DNA of 46,765 nt from Flavobacteriales bacterium (lineage in GTDB: Bacteria > Bacteroidota > Bacteroidia > Flavobacteriales_D > Sanyastnellaceae). The notes under the pieces were generated by a model. That model had not been told where the DNA came from and searched no databases. It saw only the letters and a program-made list of their open reading frames with translations. Shown here one piece after another: positions 25,360-36,864 of the stretch. The DNA lies in assembly GCA_947456965.1 (NCBI GenBank), contig CANGTU010000026.1, positions 1 to 46,765 of the forward strand, written 5' to 3'. How positions within the stretch are numbered: position 1 is the stretch's first letter; each line of letters begins with the position of its first letter. A program made the position numbers and the translations under genes.

Positions 25360-27840
25360 ATGTCTGAGAGCCGCATCACCCGATTTGCCTTTGTGCTCGT
25401 GCCTCTGGCGTTGCCCAAGACACTCATTTATCGTGTTCCCTATGAGTGGAATGAAGAGATTCAGCCCGGGATGCGTGTCATTGTGCCCATAGGCAATGCC
25501 CGACTCTACACCGGTGTAGTCAGGGAACTCACCGAAACCCCGCCTGAAGGCTATACCGCCCGGTACATCGAGGGCCTGCTCGACGAATTCCCCCTTGTAT
25601 CTGCCGAGCAGTTTGCCTTCTGGGATTGGATGGCTGCCTACTACTGTTGCACTCCAGGGGAAGTCATGAATGCCGCACTGCCCGGCGGTCTTAAGTTATC
25701 CAGTGAAACCAGGATAGCCCTCGTCGATGATGACTGGATGGAAGATGCCTCCCTGAGCGACCGCGAAAGGGAGATTCTTGAAGCCGTTAAAGAAAAGTCC
25801 TGCACCCTGCAGGAATTGAGCGAGCGGCTCGGTATTCGCACCCTCCAGCCCATCCTCAAGGGATTGATTGATCGCGGGTTGATTTATTCCGAAGAGGAAG
25901 TGCGCGAGCGCTACCGCACTCCAGTGGAAGAGATCATTGAACTCCATCCTGATTGCAAGTCAGATGAAAAGCTGCGTCAGGCCTTCGCTGAGCTCGAGCG
26001 GTTTCGCGCGGTTCGGCAGAGTGATGCCCTGCTCGCCTTCCTTTCCCTAAGCGGTTATGATCAGGGCGAGAGCCGCTTTGTGCTGAAAAAAGAATTGCTC
26101 GCCCATCAGGGCGTGAAGGCCGAGGCTCTCAGGAGTCTTGAAGAAAAAAACGTTCTGGTCATCCGGAAGCGCAGGACGCCACCTTTTCCGGACCCAGTGA
26201 CCTACCCCGAACTGCCTGAGCTTTCAGGAGCTCAGCAGCGCGCATACGAGGCCATTCGTATGGGCATGGCTTCAGGGAAGCCCGTGACCCTGCTCCATGG
26301 CCTTACCTCCAGCGGAAAGACTGAAGTATATTGTCACCTCATCCGGGATGTACTCAGGGAAGGCCGACAGGTATTGTTTCTGCTTCCTGAGATAGCCCTG
26401 ACTACCCATCTCATTACACGGCTCAGACACTACTTCGGATCGCTGGTTGGGGTGTACCATAGCGGCTATAGCGAAAACCAGCGAAGCACCACCTGGATGT
26501 CCCTGATTCGTGCACCCGAGCGGCCGGCACTCATCTTAGGAGCCCGGTCTGCACTGTTTCTGCCATTCAGGCGGCCCGGGCTCGTGATTGTCGATGAAGA
26601 ACACGACACCGGTTTCAAGCAGCATGAGCCCAACCCGCGCTACCATGCTCGCGACTCAGCGATAGCCTGGGCTATGCTCTGCCAGGCCCATGTTGTGCTC
26701 GGTTCGGCCACCCCTTCGGTAGAGAGCTACTGGAATGCCCGACAGGGTCGATATAACCTCGTGGAGCTCTTCGAGCGTTTCGGGGGAGCTGAAATGCCAG
26801 AAATTCAGCTGGCGGACATCCGTCAGGAACTTCTCCGCAAGACCATGCGCGGCAATTTCACCTCCATCCTGTCCGATGCCATCCAGAGTGCGAAAGACCG
26901 GAAGGAACAAGTGATTCTGTTCCAGAACCGCCGGGGCTACGCACCACTCTGGCAATGCCATAGTTGCGGATGGGTTCCTATGTGCACACGATGTGATGTG
27001 AGCCTGACCTACCACAAGCACAATCATCAGCTCAAGTGCCATTACTGCGGCTACACGTCTGCACCTCCTGCATCTTGCGTTGCATGCGGCAACCATGACC
27101 TGAGGATGCTAGGATTTGGAACAGAAAAGCTCGAAGAAGAGGTAAAAGATCTCTTTCCGGAAACGACAGTTCAGCGCATGGATTTGGAAACCACCCGGAG
27201 CAAGTCCGGGCTGCACCGCATCATTTCGGAATTCGAATCAGGCGCCATTCAGGTGCTCGTTGGCACGCAGATGGTCACCAAAGGGCTCGACTTTGACCAC
27301 GTCTCGGTGGTGGGTATCATGAATGCCGACCGCATGCTCAACTTCCCCGACTTCCGGGCTACAGAGAGGAGCTTTCAGCTCATGGTTCAAGTAGCGGGGA
27401 GAGCAGGAAGAAGGAATAAGAAAGGGTACGTTATCATCCAGACGTACAATCCGAGCCATTGGATATTTGATCTTGTGCGGCGGAGTGATTATGCGGCTTT
27501 TTTCGAGCGGGAAATAGCAGAGCGGCAGCAGTTCGGCTATCCACCATTCGTGCGGCTAGTCCGGATTACTATCAGGCACCGCGATGATGAGGTCGCTGAA
27601 GAAGCAGGCAGAGTTCTGGCGACCCGGATTTCGGTCCTTGACCCCGGGCAGGTACTTGGCCCGGAACGGCCCCATATTCCCCGGATCAATACCTACTTCC
27701 TCCGACAGATTCTGGTTAAGCTCTACCGGACTCCTTCGTTGATGCAGACCAAGGAGCGCCTTTACCTCACCTGTCGGGAACTCGTTCAGGAGTCCGGGTT
27801 CAAGAGTGTGCGTCTGACGATTGACGTAGATCCCGTTTAG
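25360..27840 (+). CDS. priA: Primosomal replication restart helicase
   Basis: This 826-residue DEAH-type helicase restarts stalled replication forks. It has Walker [12 protein letters not shown], the DEEHD Walker B and the PriA zinc-binding block in which four CxxC pairs (CHSCG, CTRC, CHYC, CVAC) bind two zincs. The C-terminal helicase half contains [11 protein letters not shown] and VAGRAGRR. I chose ATG 25360, which starts the recognisable DNA-binding N-terminus. It stands alone between clpP and clpX; a TACCTTTG box follows its stop. Length fits the family (about 730-850). Confidence 0.95.
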   Translation: MSESRITRFAFVLVPLALPKTLIYRVPYEWNEEIQPGMRVIVPIGNARLYTGVVRELTETPPEGYTARYIEGLLDEFPLVSAEQFAFWDWMAAYYCCTPGEVMNAALPGGLKLSSETRIALVDDDWMEDASLSDREREILEAVKEKSCTLQELSERLGIRTLQPILKGLIDRGLIYSEEEVRERYRTPVEEIIELHPDCKSDEKLRQAFAELERFRAVRQSDALLAFLSLSGYDQGESRFVLKKELLAHQGVKAEALRSLEEKNVLVIRKRRTPPFPDPVTYPELPELSGAQQRAYEAIRMGMASGKPVTLLHGLTSSGKTEVYCHLIRDVLREGRQVLFLLPEIALTTHLITRLRHYFGSLVGVYHSGYSENQRSTTWMSLIRAPERPALILGARSALFLPFRRPGLVIVDEEHDTGFKQHEPNPRYHARDSAIAWAMLCQAHVVLGSATPSVESYWNARQGRYNLVELFERFGGAEMPEIQLADIRQELLRKTMRGNFTSILSDAIQSAKDRKEQVILFQNRRGYAPLWQCHSCGWVPMCTRCDVSLTYHKHNHQLKCHYCGYTSAPPASCVACGNHDLRMLGFGTEKLEEEVKDLFPETTVQRMDLETTRSKSGLHRIISEFESGAIQVLVGTQMVTKGLDFDHVSVVGIMNADRMLNFPDFRATERSFQLMVQVAGRAGRRNKKGYVIIQTYNPSHWIFDLVRRSDYAAFFEREIAERQQFGYPPFVRLVRITIRHRDDEVAEEAGRVLATRISVLDPGQVLGPERPHIPRINTYFLRQILVKLYRTPSLMQTKERLYLTCRELVQESGFKSVRLTIDVDPV

Positions 27841-27850
27841 AAGGGTTTTG

Positions 27851-27858
27851 TACCTTTG
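27851..27858 (+). promoter_or_regulatory. -7-like promoter box TACCTTTG before clpX
   Basis: A full TAnnTTTG match lies 53 bases before the clpX ATG at 27912, just after the priA stop. A TTG at 27821-27823 is a possible but distant -33 element. Confidence 0.4.
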
Positions 27859-27911
27859 ATGCATGTCGGGTGGCTTGTAAAACAAGAGGGCCATTCAGAC
27901 GTTTCCCATCC

Positions 27912-29132
27912 ATGTCTACGAAAGAAATCCACTGCTCATTCTGCGGGCGCAAGAAAAGTGAGGTCAACATCCTGATTGCGGGCCTCAGCGGACACATTTG
28001 TGACGAGTGCGCGAGCCAGGCTCACCAGATCGTCAGTGAAGAGAACAAACCCGGAAGCATTTCCCAGCATTCTGATATCCACCTGCAGAAGCCGGCGGAA
28101 ATCAAGGCCTTTCTTGATGACTTTGTCATAGGACAGGACGAAGCCAAAAAAGTGCTGAGCGTGGCAGTTTACAATCACTACAAGCGCATCAACCAGAAGT
28201 CATCAGGTGATGATGTTGAGATTGAGAAATCCAATATCATCATGGTGGGAGAAACTGGCACCGGTAAAACCTTGCTGGCCCGTTCCATTGCCAAGATGCT
28301 CCATGTCCCCTTTTGCATCGCTGATGCGACAGTGCTCACGGAGGCTGGCTATGTTGGTGAAGATGTGGAAAGTATCCTCTCCCGACTGCTTCAGAATGCA
28401 GATTATGATGTTTCGCGCGCCGAGCGGGGAATTGTATTCATTGATGAAATAGACAAGATTGCGCGTAAGAGTGATAATCCCAGCATCACCCGGGATGTGA
28501 GCGGCGAAGGTGTACAGCAGGCCTTGCTCAAGTTGCTTGAGGGAGCCGTGGTAGGAGTTCCACCTCAGGGAGGCCGGAAACATCCCGAGCAGAAAATGAT
28601 TCAGGTGGATACTCGCAATATCCTGTTCATCTGCGGAGGTGCGTTTGATGGAATCAACCGGCATATCGAACGGCGGATCAACCTGAACTCCATTGGCTAC
28701 GGAACTGCTGGCAAGACCATGGATACCGAACATATTCTCCAGTATGTAACACCGATTGACCTGAAGCGATATGGGCTCATTCCGGAACTCATTGGGCGCT
28801 TTCCGGTGCTCACTTATCTCAACCCCCTGGATGAGCAGGCGCTGCGGAGAATCCTCACCGAGCCCCGGAATGCTCTGGTGAAACAGTATGTCAAACTTTT
28901 CGAATTAGACGGTGTGAAACTCAGTTTTGAGAAGAAGGCACTCGATTTCATTGTGGAGAAAGCCATGGAATACAAACTCGGAGCAAGGGGCCTGCGAGCG
29001 ATCTGCGAGGCCATCATGACCGATGCGATGTTCCAGCTTCCCTCCTCCAAGGAAAAAGAATTCAAGGTCACTCTGAGTTATGCCCGCGAACAATTCTCCA
29101 AGTCCAAACTGAGCCAGCTTCGGGTGGCCTAG
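27912..29132 (+). CDS. clpX: ATP-dependent Clp protease ATP-binding subunit
   Basis: This 406-residue AAA+ unfoldase feeds substrates to ClpP. The N-terminal zinc-binding domain is CSFC...CDEC, Walker A is GETGTGKT, and the pore and sensor regions are recognisable ([29 protein letters not shown]). I chose ATG 27912 because the zinc finger begins directly after it; an in-frame GTG at 27870 would add a short tail with no family support. A -7-like box at 27851-27858 provides a promoter. The mutS gene begins four bases after the stop. Confidence 0.97.
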   Translation: MSTKEIHCSFCGRKKSEVNILIAGLSGHICDECASQAHQIVSEENKPGSISQHSDIHLQKPAEIKAFLDDFVIGQDEAKKVLSVAVYNHYKRINQKSSGDDVEIEKSNIIMVGETGTGKTLLARSIAKMLHVPFCIADATVLTEAGYVGEDVESILSRLLQNADYDVSRAERGIVFIDEIDKIARKSDNPSITRDVSGEGVQQALLKLLEGAVVGVPPQGGRKHPEQKMIQVDTRNILFICGGAFDGINRHIERRINLNSIGYGTAGKTMDTEHILQYVTPIDLKRYGLIPELIGRFPVLTYLNPLDEQALRRILTEPRNALVKQYVKLFELDGVKLSFEKKALDFIVEKAMEYKLGARGLRAICEAIMTDAMFQLPSSKEKEFKVTLSYAREQFSKSKLSQLRVA

Positions 29133-29136
29133 CAGT

Positions 29137-31770
29137 ATGAAGGAGGGGGATGAAAGGATCCGCGAAACGGCATCCGTGGTGGAAACACCCCTGATGAAGC
29201 AGTACAATGCCATCAAGGGTAAATATCCTGATGCCCTTCTGCTCTTCCGTGTAGGCGATTTCTATGAAACATTTGGGGAAGATGCCATTGTAGCGGCGCG
29301 GGTATTGGGCATCACGCTGACCAAAAGGAAAAATGGGGCCGCCGCATTTGTTGAGCTCGCCGGATTTCCCTTTCACGCTCTGGATACCTATCTGCCTCGC
29401 CTTGTGAGAGCCGGACATCGTGTTGCCATTTGCGATCAGCTCGAAGATCCCAAACTCACCAAGAAAATTGTAAAGCGCGGAGTTACGGAATTGGTGACAC
29501 CCGGGGTCTCCTACCACGATAAGACTTATGAATCCACCGCCAACAACTTTCTCGCTGCTGTAGCTATACGCAACAATCAGGCGGGTGTTGCATTTCTCGA
29601 TATTTCCACCGGCGAGTTTCTCTGTGCGGAAGGTCAGTTAGACTATGCGGACAAACTACTTCAAGGATTCCGGCCGGCTGAAGTATTGTATCAAAAGCAT
29701 CTGGACAAGGCGTTCAAGGAATCCTTTGGTGATAAGTTCTGCACCTTCCGGCTGGACGACTGGGTATTCACGACCGACTTCGGGCGAGAGATTCTCCAGC
29801 GTCACTTCGGCACGCGCAGTTTGAAGGGATTTGGTGTCGACGAGCTCGACCTGGGCATTGCGGCAGCCGGAGCCATTTTGCACTATCTGGAAGAAACCCA
29901 GCACGACCGGGTATCCCATATCGCCTCCATCTCGCGGATTGAAGAAGAGCAGTACGTATGGCTCGACAAGTTCACCATCCGGAATCTCGAACTTGTGCAT
30001 TCCCCGCATGAAAAGGCAACGACGCTTCTCGATATCCTGGACGACACCGTATCGCCCATGGGAGCCCGCCTGCTGAGGCGCTGGATACTGCTTCCATTAA
30101 GGCATGTTCAGGCCATCGAAAAGCGGCTCTCTGTAGTCGACTTCTTCGCCGGAAATCAGCATGCCGCCGACCAGCTGTCGCACGAGCTCCGCCAGGTGGG
30201 CGACCTGGAAAGATTGATATCCAAGGTGGCAACCGGCAGGATTACACCACGGGAAGTGATGCAGATTCGGAGGGCCCTTGAGGCCATTGTACCGATTCGT
30301 CAACTCGGAGAATCTGGCGGAAATGCAGAAGTACAGGCCATAACCGACCAACTACAGGCATGCGAAGCCCTTTCAGGGAGGATTGGCCGCGAGCTCCACG
30401 CCGATCCACCAATGGCCCTGAACAAGGGGCAGGTCATTGCGGATGGGGTGCACCCCGAACTCGATGAACTGCGGAAGCTGGCCACACATGGAAAGGATGT
30501 CTTGCTTGAAATCCAGCAGCGCGAGAGCGAGCGCACAGGTATTCCATCCCTCCGCATCTCGTACAACAACGTCTTTGGCTATTATCTCGAAGTTCGGAAC
30601 ACCCACAAGGACAAGGTTCCTGCCGATTGGATCCGGAAGCAAACGCTGACACAAGCCGAGCGGTATATCACCGAGGAGCTCAAGGACTATGAAACCCGCA
30701 TTCTTGGAGCCGAGGAGAAGATGGCCACTCTGGAGTCCCAGCTGTTTCATGACCTCGTAGCAGCAGTCATGGAATACACTGCAGCCATTCAGCTCAATGC
30801 CCAGTTGCTTGCGCGGCTTGACTGCCTGCTCTCCTTCGCGCGTGTTGCTGTGCGCAACCACTATGTGAAGCCTTCCATCAACGAAGGTTATGTATTGCAC
30901 CTCCATGACGGGCGGCACCCAGTGATCGAGCGTAGCCTTCCTCCCGGAGAAGAATATGTCAGCAATGACATCTACCTCGACAACGAGCAACAGCAGATCA
31001 TGATGATCACGGGCCCCAATATGAGCGGTAAATCGGCTGTTCTTCGTCAAACCGCCCTCATCGTGCTGATGGCTCAGATGGGCTCATTTGTTCCTGCCCG
31101 GTCGGCCGATATCGGCATCATCGATAAGGTCTTTACGCGAGTCGGAGCGAGTGACAACCTCTCGAGTGGAGAGTCGACATTCATGGTGGAGATGAATGAA
31201 ACCGCGAGTATTCTCAACAACCTGAGCAACCGGAGCCTCGTCCTGCTTGATGAAATCGGCCGAGGAACGTCCACATACGATGGTATTTCCATTGCATGGG
31301 CGATTGCAGAGTATCTGCATGAACACCCCCGGTCAAGGGCCAAGACCCTCTTCGCCACGCATTATCATGAGTTGAATGAGATGGCATCCATCTTTCCACG
31401 CATTCACAACTTCAATGTCAGCGTGAAAGAATCGGGACAGCGCATTGTATTCCTTAGGAAGCTCCAGCAGGGTGGAAGTAACCATAGCTTTGGGATCCAT
31501 GTGGCAAAACTTGCCGGCATGCCTTCGCGTGTTCTGGAGCGCTCCAGAGAAATGCTACAGACACTGGAGCAATCACACAGCCGGGAGAATCTGACCCGCA
31601 AGGTGAACACAGGATCAAGCCATTCAGCTATGCAGCTCAGCTTCTTCCAACTCGATGACCCCACACTCGCTCAGGTGAGGGAAGAGCTGCTCAACATGGA
31701 TATCAATACCCTGACTCCTGTTGAGGCCCTGATGAAGCTCAACGAGATCAGGAAGATTGTAGGGGGCTAA
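29137..31770 (+). CDS. mutS: DNA mismatch repair protein MutS
   Basis: This 877-residue protein starts the mismatch repair pathway. The mismatch-recognition FYETF motif with its Phe-x-Glu is in the N-terminal domain near residues 43-47. The C-terminal ABC-type ATPase carries Walker A GPNMSGKS (Lys632), [11 protein letters not shown] as Walker B region and FATHYHEL as the switch histidine loop. Length fits the family (about 850-890). It starts four bases after clpX and is probably cotranscribed. Confidence 0.97.
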   Translation: MKEGDERIRETASVVETPLMKQYNAIKGKYPDALLLFRVGDFYETFGEDAIVAARVLGITLTKRKNGAAAFVELAGFPFHALDTYLPRLVRAGHRVAICDQLEDPKLTKKIVKRGVTELVTPGVSYHDKTYESTANNFLAAVAIRNNQAGVAFLDISTGEFLCAEGQLDYADKLLQGFRPAEVLYQKHLDKAFKESFGDKFCTFRLDDWVFTTDFGREILQRHFGTRSLKGFGVDELDLGIAAAGAILHYLEETQHDRVSHIASISRIEEEQYVWLDKFTIRNLELVHSPHEKATTLLDILDDTVSPMGARLLRRWILLPLRHVQAIEKRLSVVDFFAGNQHAADQLSHELRQVGDLERLISKVATGRITPREVMQIRRALEAIVPIRQLGESGGNAEVQAITDQLQACEALSGRIGRELHADPPMALNKGQVIADGVHPELDELRKLATHGKDVLLEIQQRESERTGIPSLRISYNNVFGYYLEVRNTHKDKVPADWIRKQTLTQAERYITEELKDYETRILGAEEKMATLESQLFHDLVAAVMEYTAAIQLNAQLLARLDCLLSFARVAVRNHYVKPSINEGYVLHLHDGRHPVIERSLPPGEEYVSNDIYLDNEQQQIMMITGPNMSGKSAVLRQTALIVLMAQMGSFVPARSADIGIIDKVFTRVGASDNLSSGESTFMVEMNETASILNNLSNRSLVLLDEIGRGTSTYDGISIAWAIAEYLHEHPRSRAKTLFATHYHELNEMASIFPRIHNFNVSVKESGQRIVFLRKLQQGGSNHSFGIHVAKLAGMPSRVLERSREMLQTLEQSHSRENLTRKVNTGSSHSAMQLSFFQLDDPTLAQVREELLNMDINTLTPVEALMKLNEIRKIVGG

Positions 31771-31803
31771 CAGCGGCCTCGATCATTGCTATCTTGCTCT
31801 CCC

Positions 31804-32841
31804 ATGGATTCTCTTTCGCAGGTCGTTCTTGGTGCCGCAGTTGGCGAACTGGTGTGGGGTCGCAAAATGGGCAACAGGGCACAATTGCTTGGTGCAATAG
31901 GAGGCACACTGCCTGATCTTGATATCCTGTTCAATTACTGGTGGACCGACCCCATCGAGCAGCTTCATATCCACCGGGGCTACAGCCATAGCGTGTTCGT
32001 GCATCTCCTTGTTGCCATTCCATACGGCTGGATCACCTGGAAGTGGATGAAAGATCGTATTTCATTCCGGGAGAGCTGGCTGGTTTGGTTCCTTTTCTTC
32101 TTCACCCATGCTCTGCTCGACTGCTGCACGACCTATGGCACGCAGCTCTTGCTTCCCTTTTCTGATTACCTCGTTGGCTTCAACAACATTGCGGTAGTGG
32201 ACCCCTTCTGGACACTTCCCTTTATGCTCTCGTTGCTGGTGTGTCTGTTTCTCCGTCGCAACCGTCCGGGACGCATCCGCTGGGCTTATGCCGGAGTAGC
32301 CTATGCCTCCGCCTATATGGCCCTCACGCTGGTCAACAAGGCTGTAGTCCACTCGCACTTTGCTGAAGAACTTGGGAAACGTGGCATAGTCTATACACGG
32401 CTGTCCACCTCTCCCACCATGTTCAATAATATCCTGTGGAATGGCATTGCCTTGACCCCTGACTCCATCTACCTCGGTGAGTATTCTCTGTTACAGGATG
32501 ATCCGGCGGTGCAGTTTGTCTCCTACTCCAGGGGTGAGCATTTATTGGCGCCTTACATGGGCACGTCACAAGTGGAAACCTTGACCTGGTTTTCACAAGG
32601 ATTTCACTTCACGCGGGCTGAGGGTGACACACTGCAATTCTTTCTGGCCAAGTGGGGCCGCATGGATTTTACAGAAGCTGAGGCCGAAAAGGCCTTTGTG
32701 TTTCACTGGGAATTGGTTAAGAACGGAGGAGCAATCCAGGAAGCCATTCAGGTTCAGCCCGGATTGACCCGTGAAGAATTTAACCGGGCCATTAGGGAGT
32801 TCGTCCGTCGCATTCGCGGTGAAGAGAGCTCTGACGGCTAA
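31804..32841 (+). CDS. Membrane-bound metal-dependent hydrolase (YdjM/YbcI-like)
   Basis: This 345-residue polytopic protein has the family motifs GTLPDLDIL, HRGYSHS and HALLDCCTTYG, with His and Asp residues that would bind metal near membrane helices. The family is assigned as metal-dependent hydrolases; in vivo substrates are not known. The C-terminal third (about 200-345) is soluble-looking. ATG 31804 follows a TATCTTGC box that resembles a -7 element. It converges with accC, only 12 bases apart, with no visible terminator between. Confidence 0.85.
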   Translation: MDSLSQVVLGAAVGELVWGRKMGNRAQLLGAIGGTLPDLDILFNYWWTDPIEQLHIHRGYSHSVFVHLLVAIPYGWITWKWMKDRISFRESWLVWFLFFFTHALLDCCTTYGTQLLLPFSDYLVGFNNIAVVDPFWTLPFMLSLLVCLFLRRNRPGRIRWAYAGVAYASAYMALTLVNKAVVHSHFAEELGKRGIVYTRLSTSPTMFNNILWNGIALTPDSIYLGEYSLLQDDPAVQFVSYSRGEHLLAPYMGTSQVETLTWFSQGFHFTRAEGDTLQFFLAKWGRMDFTEAEAEKAFVFHWELVKNGGAIQEAIQVQPGLTREEFNRAIREFVRRIRGEESSDG

Positions 32842-32853
32842 TCAGCCTGGGCA

Positions 32854-34188
32854 TTACATTTCGAACGTCTCGAGGAACTTCGTATTGAAGTTACCGCTTC
32901 TGAATTTTTCGTCCCGCATCAGGCGCTGGTGGAACGGTATGGTCGTTTTGATCCCTTCGATGATGTACTCATCCAGCGCCCGTTGCATCTTCGTGATGGC
33001 CTCTTCCCGAGTCTGCGCAACCGTGATCAATTTCGAGATCATGGAGTCATAGTGCGGTGGAATCACGTAGCCCGCATAGGCGTGCGTATCGACGCGCACA
33101 CCGTGCCCGCCGGGAGAGTGGTATGCCGTGATTTTTCCGGGACAAGGCGTGAATCCTTTGAACGGATCCTCGGCATTGATCCGGCATTGAATGCTGTGCA
33201 TCTTCGGGTAATAGTTGCGCCCGGAGATGGGTTCACCTGCAGCAAGCTTGATTTGTTCTTTAACCAGGTCGTAGTTGATCACCTCTTCGGTAATGGTATG
33301 TTCAACCTGGATGCGGGTATTCATTTCCATGAAGTAGAAATCCCGGTTCTTGTCTACCAGAAATTCCACCGTTCCCACCCCTTCGTATCGAACCGCTTCT
33401 GCAGCCTTGATGGCGGCCTGCCCCATCTGTTCGCGGAGCTCATCGGTCATGAAGGGAGATGGAGTCTCTTCCACCAGTTTCTGGTGGCGGCGCTGAATGG
33501 AGCAATCCCGTTCAGAGAGGTGACATGCCTTACCGTACTGATCACCCGCAATCTGAATCTCAATGTGACGGGGTTCCTCGACAAACTTCTCCATGTAGAT
33601 ACCATCGTTGCCGAAGGCTGCACCAGCTTCACGGCGCACTTTTTCCCATGCGTCATCCAGCTCAGTTTCATCCTTGCACACACGCATACCTTTTCCGCCC
33701 CCCCCTGCAGTAGCCTTGAGCATGACGGGATACTTAATCTTCTTCGCAATGGTACGTGCCTCTTTGAGATCTTCCAGAAGTCCGTCAGAACCTGGAATAG
33801 TAGGCACACCAGCATCCTTCATGGTTTGCTTGGCAGACGCTTTATCTCCCATCGCATCAATCATTTCAGGAGACGCGCCGATGAACTTGATGCCGTTCTC
33901 TTTGCACACCTTGGAAAATGTGGCATTCTCAGAGAGAAAGCCGTATCCCGGGTGAATGGCATCTGCATTGGTGATTTCGGCAGCGGCGATAATATTAGGA
34001 ATCTTCAGGTAAGACTCCTTACTTGGAGGAGGGCCGATACAAACGGCCTCGTCTGCGAACCGGACATGAAGACTATCGCGGTCGGCTGTAGAGTACACAG
34101 CGACAGTTGCGATGCCCATTTCCTTACAGGTGCGGATGACACGAAGTGCAATCTCTCCGCGGTTAGCGATCAGGATCTTTTTAAACAT
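32854..34188 (-). CDS. accC: Acetyl-CoA carboxylase biotin carboxylase subunit
   Basis: This 444-residue ATP-grasp enzyme carboxylates the biotin on AccB, the first step of fatty acid synthesis. The glycine-rich ATP motif GGGGKGMR, the [15 protein letters not shown] block and the N-terminal [13 protein letters not shown] are all typical. It is the last gene of the fabH-accB-accC run, 28 bases after accB. A long open frame antisense to it is a coding shadow. Confidence 0.97.
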   Translation of the reverse strand: MFKKILIANRGEIALRVIRTCKEMGIATVAVYSTADRDSLHVRFADEAVCIGPPPSKESYLKIPNIIAAAEITNADAIHPGYGFLSENATFSKVCKENGIKFIGASPEMIDAMGDKASAKQTMKDAGVPTIPGSDGLLEDLKEARTIAKKIKYPVMLKATAGGGGKGMRVCKDETELDDAWEKVRREAGAAFGNDGIYMEKFVEEPRHIEIQIAGDQYGKACHLSERDCSIQRRHQKLVEETPSPFMTDELREQMGQAAIKAAEAVRYEGVGTVEFLVDKNRDFYFMEMNTRIQVEHTITEEVINYDLVKEQIKLAAGEPISGRNYYPKMHSIQCRINAEDPFKGFTPCPGKITAYHSPGGHGVRVDTHAYAGYVIPPHYDSMISKLITVAQTREEAITKMQRALDEYIIEGIKTTIPFHQRLMRDEKFRSGNFNTKFLETFEM

Positions 34189-34216
34189 GGAAGTTCTATC
34201 ATGATGAGGTCCGTGA

Positions 34217-34717
34217 TCAGGCGGGCTCTACGAGGAAGAGCGGCTGATCGTATTCCACCGGAGTGCTGTCATTGACAAGCACCTTCACAATCTTGCCGGA
34301 AACTTCCGACTCGATTTCGTTGAAGAGTTTCATGGCCTCAATAATGCAGACCGTATCACCTGCCTTAATGGAATCTCCCACTTCCACGAATGCCGGCTTG
34401 TCGGGACCTGGCGAGCGGTAGAACGTACCGATCATCGGGCTCTTCACCTCCACCAGATTACCGGCGGGAGCAGCTACGGGGGCAACAGCCGGAGCGGTGC
34501 CGGCAGGTGCCGGGGCAGCCGCGGGTGCCGGGGCTGGGTTGGCAGCCAGAGGCGGGGCGGCCGGCAAAGCGACCTGGATCACGTCCGGTGTCTTCGACTT
34601 ACGCTCCGGCTCATGCGTCTTGATGATGATCTTGAAATCCTTCTGTTCGATTTCCACCTCACTCACACCGCTCTTTGCGACGAATTTGATGAGGTCCTGG
34701 ATTTGTGATATATTCAT
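34217..34717 (-). CDS. accB: Acetyl-CoA carboxylase biotin carboxyl carrier protein
   Basis: This 166-residue carrier has an N-terminal partner-binding helix, a long Ala/Pro-rich linker (about 50-85) and a C-terminal biotinyl domain. The modified Lys130 lies in [10 protein letters not shown]; the usual AMKLMNE has Phe in place of the second Met, a tolerated variation. It shuttles carboxybiotin between AccC and the carboxyltransferase. It lies between fabH and accC in one minus-strand run. Confidence 0.96.
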   Translation of the reverse strand: MNISQIQDLIKFVAKSGVSEVEIEQKDFKIIIKTHEPERKSKTPDVIQVALPAAPPLAANPAPAPAAAPAPAGTAPAVAPVAAPAGNLVEVKSPMIGTFYRSPGPDKPAFVEVGDSIKAGDTVCIIEAMKLFNEIESEVSGKIVKVLVNDSTPVEYDQPLFLVEPA

Positions 34718-34768
34718 GGAAGGGTCTGTTTCGTTGAGGTTAGCGAAGTAAATATAGGTTTACCGGAG

Positions 34769-35767
34769 TCAGTTCGGCTCATAGGCCCATTTCACATAGA
34801 CGGCCCCCCAGGTGAAACCACCTCCGAAAGCTGAAAGAATCAGGTTATCACCCTTGTTAAGTTTCTTTTCCCAATCCCAGAGGCAGAGAGGAATAGTACC
34901 GGCAGTGGTATTGCCATAGCGCTGAATATTCACCATGACCTTTTCCGGTCCGACCCCCATACGACGGGCGGTGGCGTCAATGATCCTGAGGTTGGCCTGA
35001 TGCGGCACCAGATAGGCGATATCGTCAGGCCCCAGTTTGTTTTTCTCCATAATTTCTGCTGACACGTCGGCCATCCCGACCACTGCTGCTTTAAATACAG
35101 GCTGGCCGTCCTGAAATACATAATGCAGCCGCTTATCCACAGTGTCATGGGATGCAGGCAGTACTGACCCGCCCGCTTTTTGGTGCAGGTATACGCGGCC
35201 GTGCCCGTCGGACTTCAAAATAAAATCGAGAATTCCTGTTCCGTCGGCTGAGGGCTCGAGGAGGACAGCACCGGCACCGTCACCGAAGATGACACAAGTG
35301 GAGCGGTCCGCGTAGTCAATGATAGAAGACATTTTATCTGCACCCACCACCACAATGCGCTTATACTTGCCGGTTTCGATGAACTGAGCGGCTGTGGAAA
35401 GCGCGTAGATAAAACCGGAGCAGGCCGCGCCGAGATCGAATCCCCAGGCGTTCTTAGCTCCGAGTTTGTCGCAGATGATATTGGCCGTTGCCGGGAATAC
35501 ATGATCCGGAGTGACGGTGGCACAGATCAGCAGATCGATATCCAGAGGGCCCAGGCTCCGTTTGGCGAGGAGCCCGAGCACGGCCTCAACGGCCATATCG
35601 CTGGTTCCCAGCCCCTCTCCTTTCAGAATGTGGCGGCATTCAATCCCCGTCCTGCTCCGAATCCACTCATCGGTGGTGTCTACCAACTTCTCCAGGTCGT
35701 GGTTGGTCAGTAAATCGGGAGGCACATACCCGTGAACTGCAGTAATCGCGGCTTTCACCGAACTCAT
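34769..35767 (-). CDS. fabH: Beta-ketoacyl-ACP synthase III
   Basis: This 332-residue condensing enzyme joins acetyl-CoA with malonyl-ACP to begin fatty acid chains. The catalytic Cys116 lies in DLGAACSGF, and the His in VPHQANLRI and Asn in GNTTAGTIP complete the triad. It precedes accB and accC. An intrinsic terminator lies between rpmF and this gene, so it may use a separate promoter. There is no plsX between rpmF and fabH. Confidence 0.96.
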   Translation of the reverse strand: MSSVKAAITAVHGYVPPDLLTNHDLEKLVDTTDEWIRSRTGIECRHILKGEGLGTSDMAVEAVLGLLAKRSLGPLDIDLLICATVTPDHVFPATANIICDKLGAKNAWGFDLGAACSGFIYALSTAAQFIETGKYKRIVVVGADKMSSIIDYADRSTCVIFGDGAGAVLLEPSADGTGILDFILKSDGHGRVYLHQKAGGSVLPASHDTVDKRLHYVFQDGQPVFKAAVVGMADVSAEIMEKNKLGPDDIAYLVPHQANLRIIDATARRMGVGPEKVMVNIQRYGNTTAGTIPLCLWDWEKKLNKGDNLILSAFGGGFTWGAVYVKWAYEPN

Positions 35768-35867
35768 CCGATCAGATGTTAAAGGAATGCATATAAAAGA
35801 GGGCGCTAATGTAAAGCGAACCCCCGGTGGGGAGGATTAAATGTGAACGAACCGAGTAGCCCGACGC

Positions 35868-35894
35868 AAAAAAGCCAGCCCGATGAGGGCTGGC
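35868..35894 (-). terminator. Intrinsic terminator after rpmF
   Basis: On the minus strand an 8-base perfect stem (GCCAGCCC with GGGCTGGC) with a five-base loop is followed by six T. It lies between rpmF and fabH and could separate their expression. Confidence 0.88.
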
Positions 35895-35916
35895 ACAAAT
35901 TCCTTTCGTTTCATTT

Positions 35917-36108
35917 TCAAGCGTTTTCTTCCCGCTCCATGACCACCTTGCCCTTATAATAGAGCTTTCCCTCATACCAGTGGGCGCGGTGGAAGAGGTG
36001 GGGCTGACCGGTAGTGGGGCAGGTAGAAACGTTGGGAGCCTCCAGCTTATAGTGGGTGCGGCGTTTGGCCTGGCGGGTCTGCGAGATGCGGTGTTTGGGA
36101 TGTGCCAT
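35917..36108 (-). CDS. rpmF: 50S ribosomal protein L32
   Basis: This 63-residue basic protein begins [17 protein letters not shown], the usual L32 start, and contains the conserved [12 protein letters not shown] stretch with only one cysteine, so it appears to be the zinc-free type common in Bacteroidota. It is a structural part of the large ribosomal subunit. It follows the DUF177 gene by 24 bases. A strong terminator follows it. Confidence 0.96.
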   Translation of the reverse strand: MAHPKHRISQTRQAKRRTHYKLEAPNVSTCPTTGQPHLFHRAHWYEGKLYYKGKVVMEREENA

Positions 36109-36132
36109 TTCGGTATCTGTTTATCCGTGTAT

Positions 36133-36690
36133 CTATTCTTCTTCTTCAAACTCATCATCATGAGGCTCCGGACCACCTGCTTCCATATTCTTCAGGGCAA
36201 TCCAGCGGGATTCAGAATTCTCGGGGGTGCTCATCGATTCCAGTTTGGCCAAGACCTCCTGATTGCAATCCTCCATGCGGGCATGTACATGCCGTGCCGG
36301 CATACAGAGGTTGGCATATTCGAAGAAGAAGTGCGAAAGATCCACCTGAAACTCCTGAGGACCCAGGATAATCACATCATCTTCATCTGCTTCCCGAGTT
36401 TGCTCGCCAAACTTAGCCACAAGCCGGAACGTTCCCTCGATGGACTGTTCCATGGGATCGGAGCACCGATCGCAGTTTACCATGACCGTACCCAGGAGCG
36501 TTGAATCCCAGACCATTAAAGTCGGGGTTTTCTCCAGTTCCGTGCGAACTTCGATGTTCGCACCCTCCATTTCTGAATACTCAAACGCCTCAAAGAACGC
36601 ATCCCCCAGGTGGAACGAAAACGTATGGTGTCCGTCCTTCAGGCCCGTGAAAGGCACACGAAACTCATCGAGCGCCCGGTCAATCCTCAT
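36133..36690 (-). CDS. DUF177 (YceD-like) protein
   Basis: This 185-residue acidic protein belongs to the YceD/DUF177 family that is usually found upstream of rpmF and has been linked to 23S rRNA accumulation in plants and bacteria. A cysteine pair, CDRCSD, matches the family's Cys-x-x-Cys motif, and the C-terminus is highly acidic (DDEFEEEE). I chose ATG 36690, which is 24 bases after a TACCTTTG box on the same strand; a longer start at 36774 would include that promoter. It is the first gene of the rpmF operon. Confidence 0.9.
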   Translation of the reverse strand: MRIDRALDEFRVPFTGLKDGHHTFSFHLGDAFFEAFEYSEMEGANIEVRTELEKTPTLMVWDSTLLGTVMVNCDRCSDPMEQSIEGTFRLVAKFGEQTREADEDDVIILGPQEFQVDLSHFFFEYANLCMPARHVHARMEDCNQEVLAKLESMSTPENSESRWIALKNMEAGGPEPHDDEFEEEE

Positions 36691-36714
36691 AGGCCTGTCT
36701 TTTTTTGGGGAGGG

Positions 36715-36722
36715 CAAAGGTA
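36715..36722 (-). promoter_or_regulatory. -7-like promoter box TACCTTTG before DUF177-rpmF
   Basis: A full TAnnTTTG match on the minus strand ends 24 bases before ATG 36690. A TTG at 36745-36747 lies 22 bases further upstream, a plausible -33 element. It is the best-supported promoter in the window. Confidence 0.55.
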
Positions 36723-36840
36723 ATGAATTCATTCTGTTCCCGGGCAATAGCCGTGGGAAAAAATCGAGGCCCAAACCGGGCAGATCAACGGTTTAATCGC
36801 GTATCATTGTTCTGGCGCGATTCTTGGCTCAAGCCGGCCA

Positions 36841-36848
36841 TATCTTTA
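36841..36848 (+). promoter_or_regulatory. -7-like promoter box TATCTTTA before DUF4783
   Basis: A one-mismatch version of TAnnTTTG lies 16 bases before the DUF4783 ATG at 36865. Confidence 0.3.
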
Positions 36849-36864
36849 GTAGCATACTCCGGAC

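Noticed and set aside
32929-34275. A 448-codon open frame antisense to accC
   Set aside because: It has no recognisable domain and lies opposite a highly conserved gene; such shadows are common in high-GC-third-position genes.
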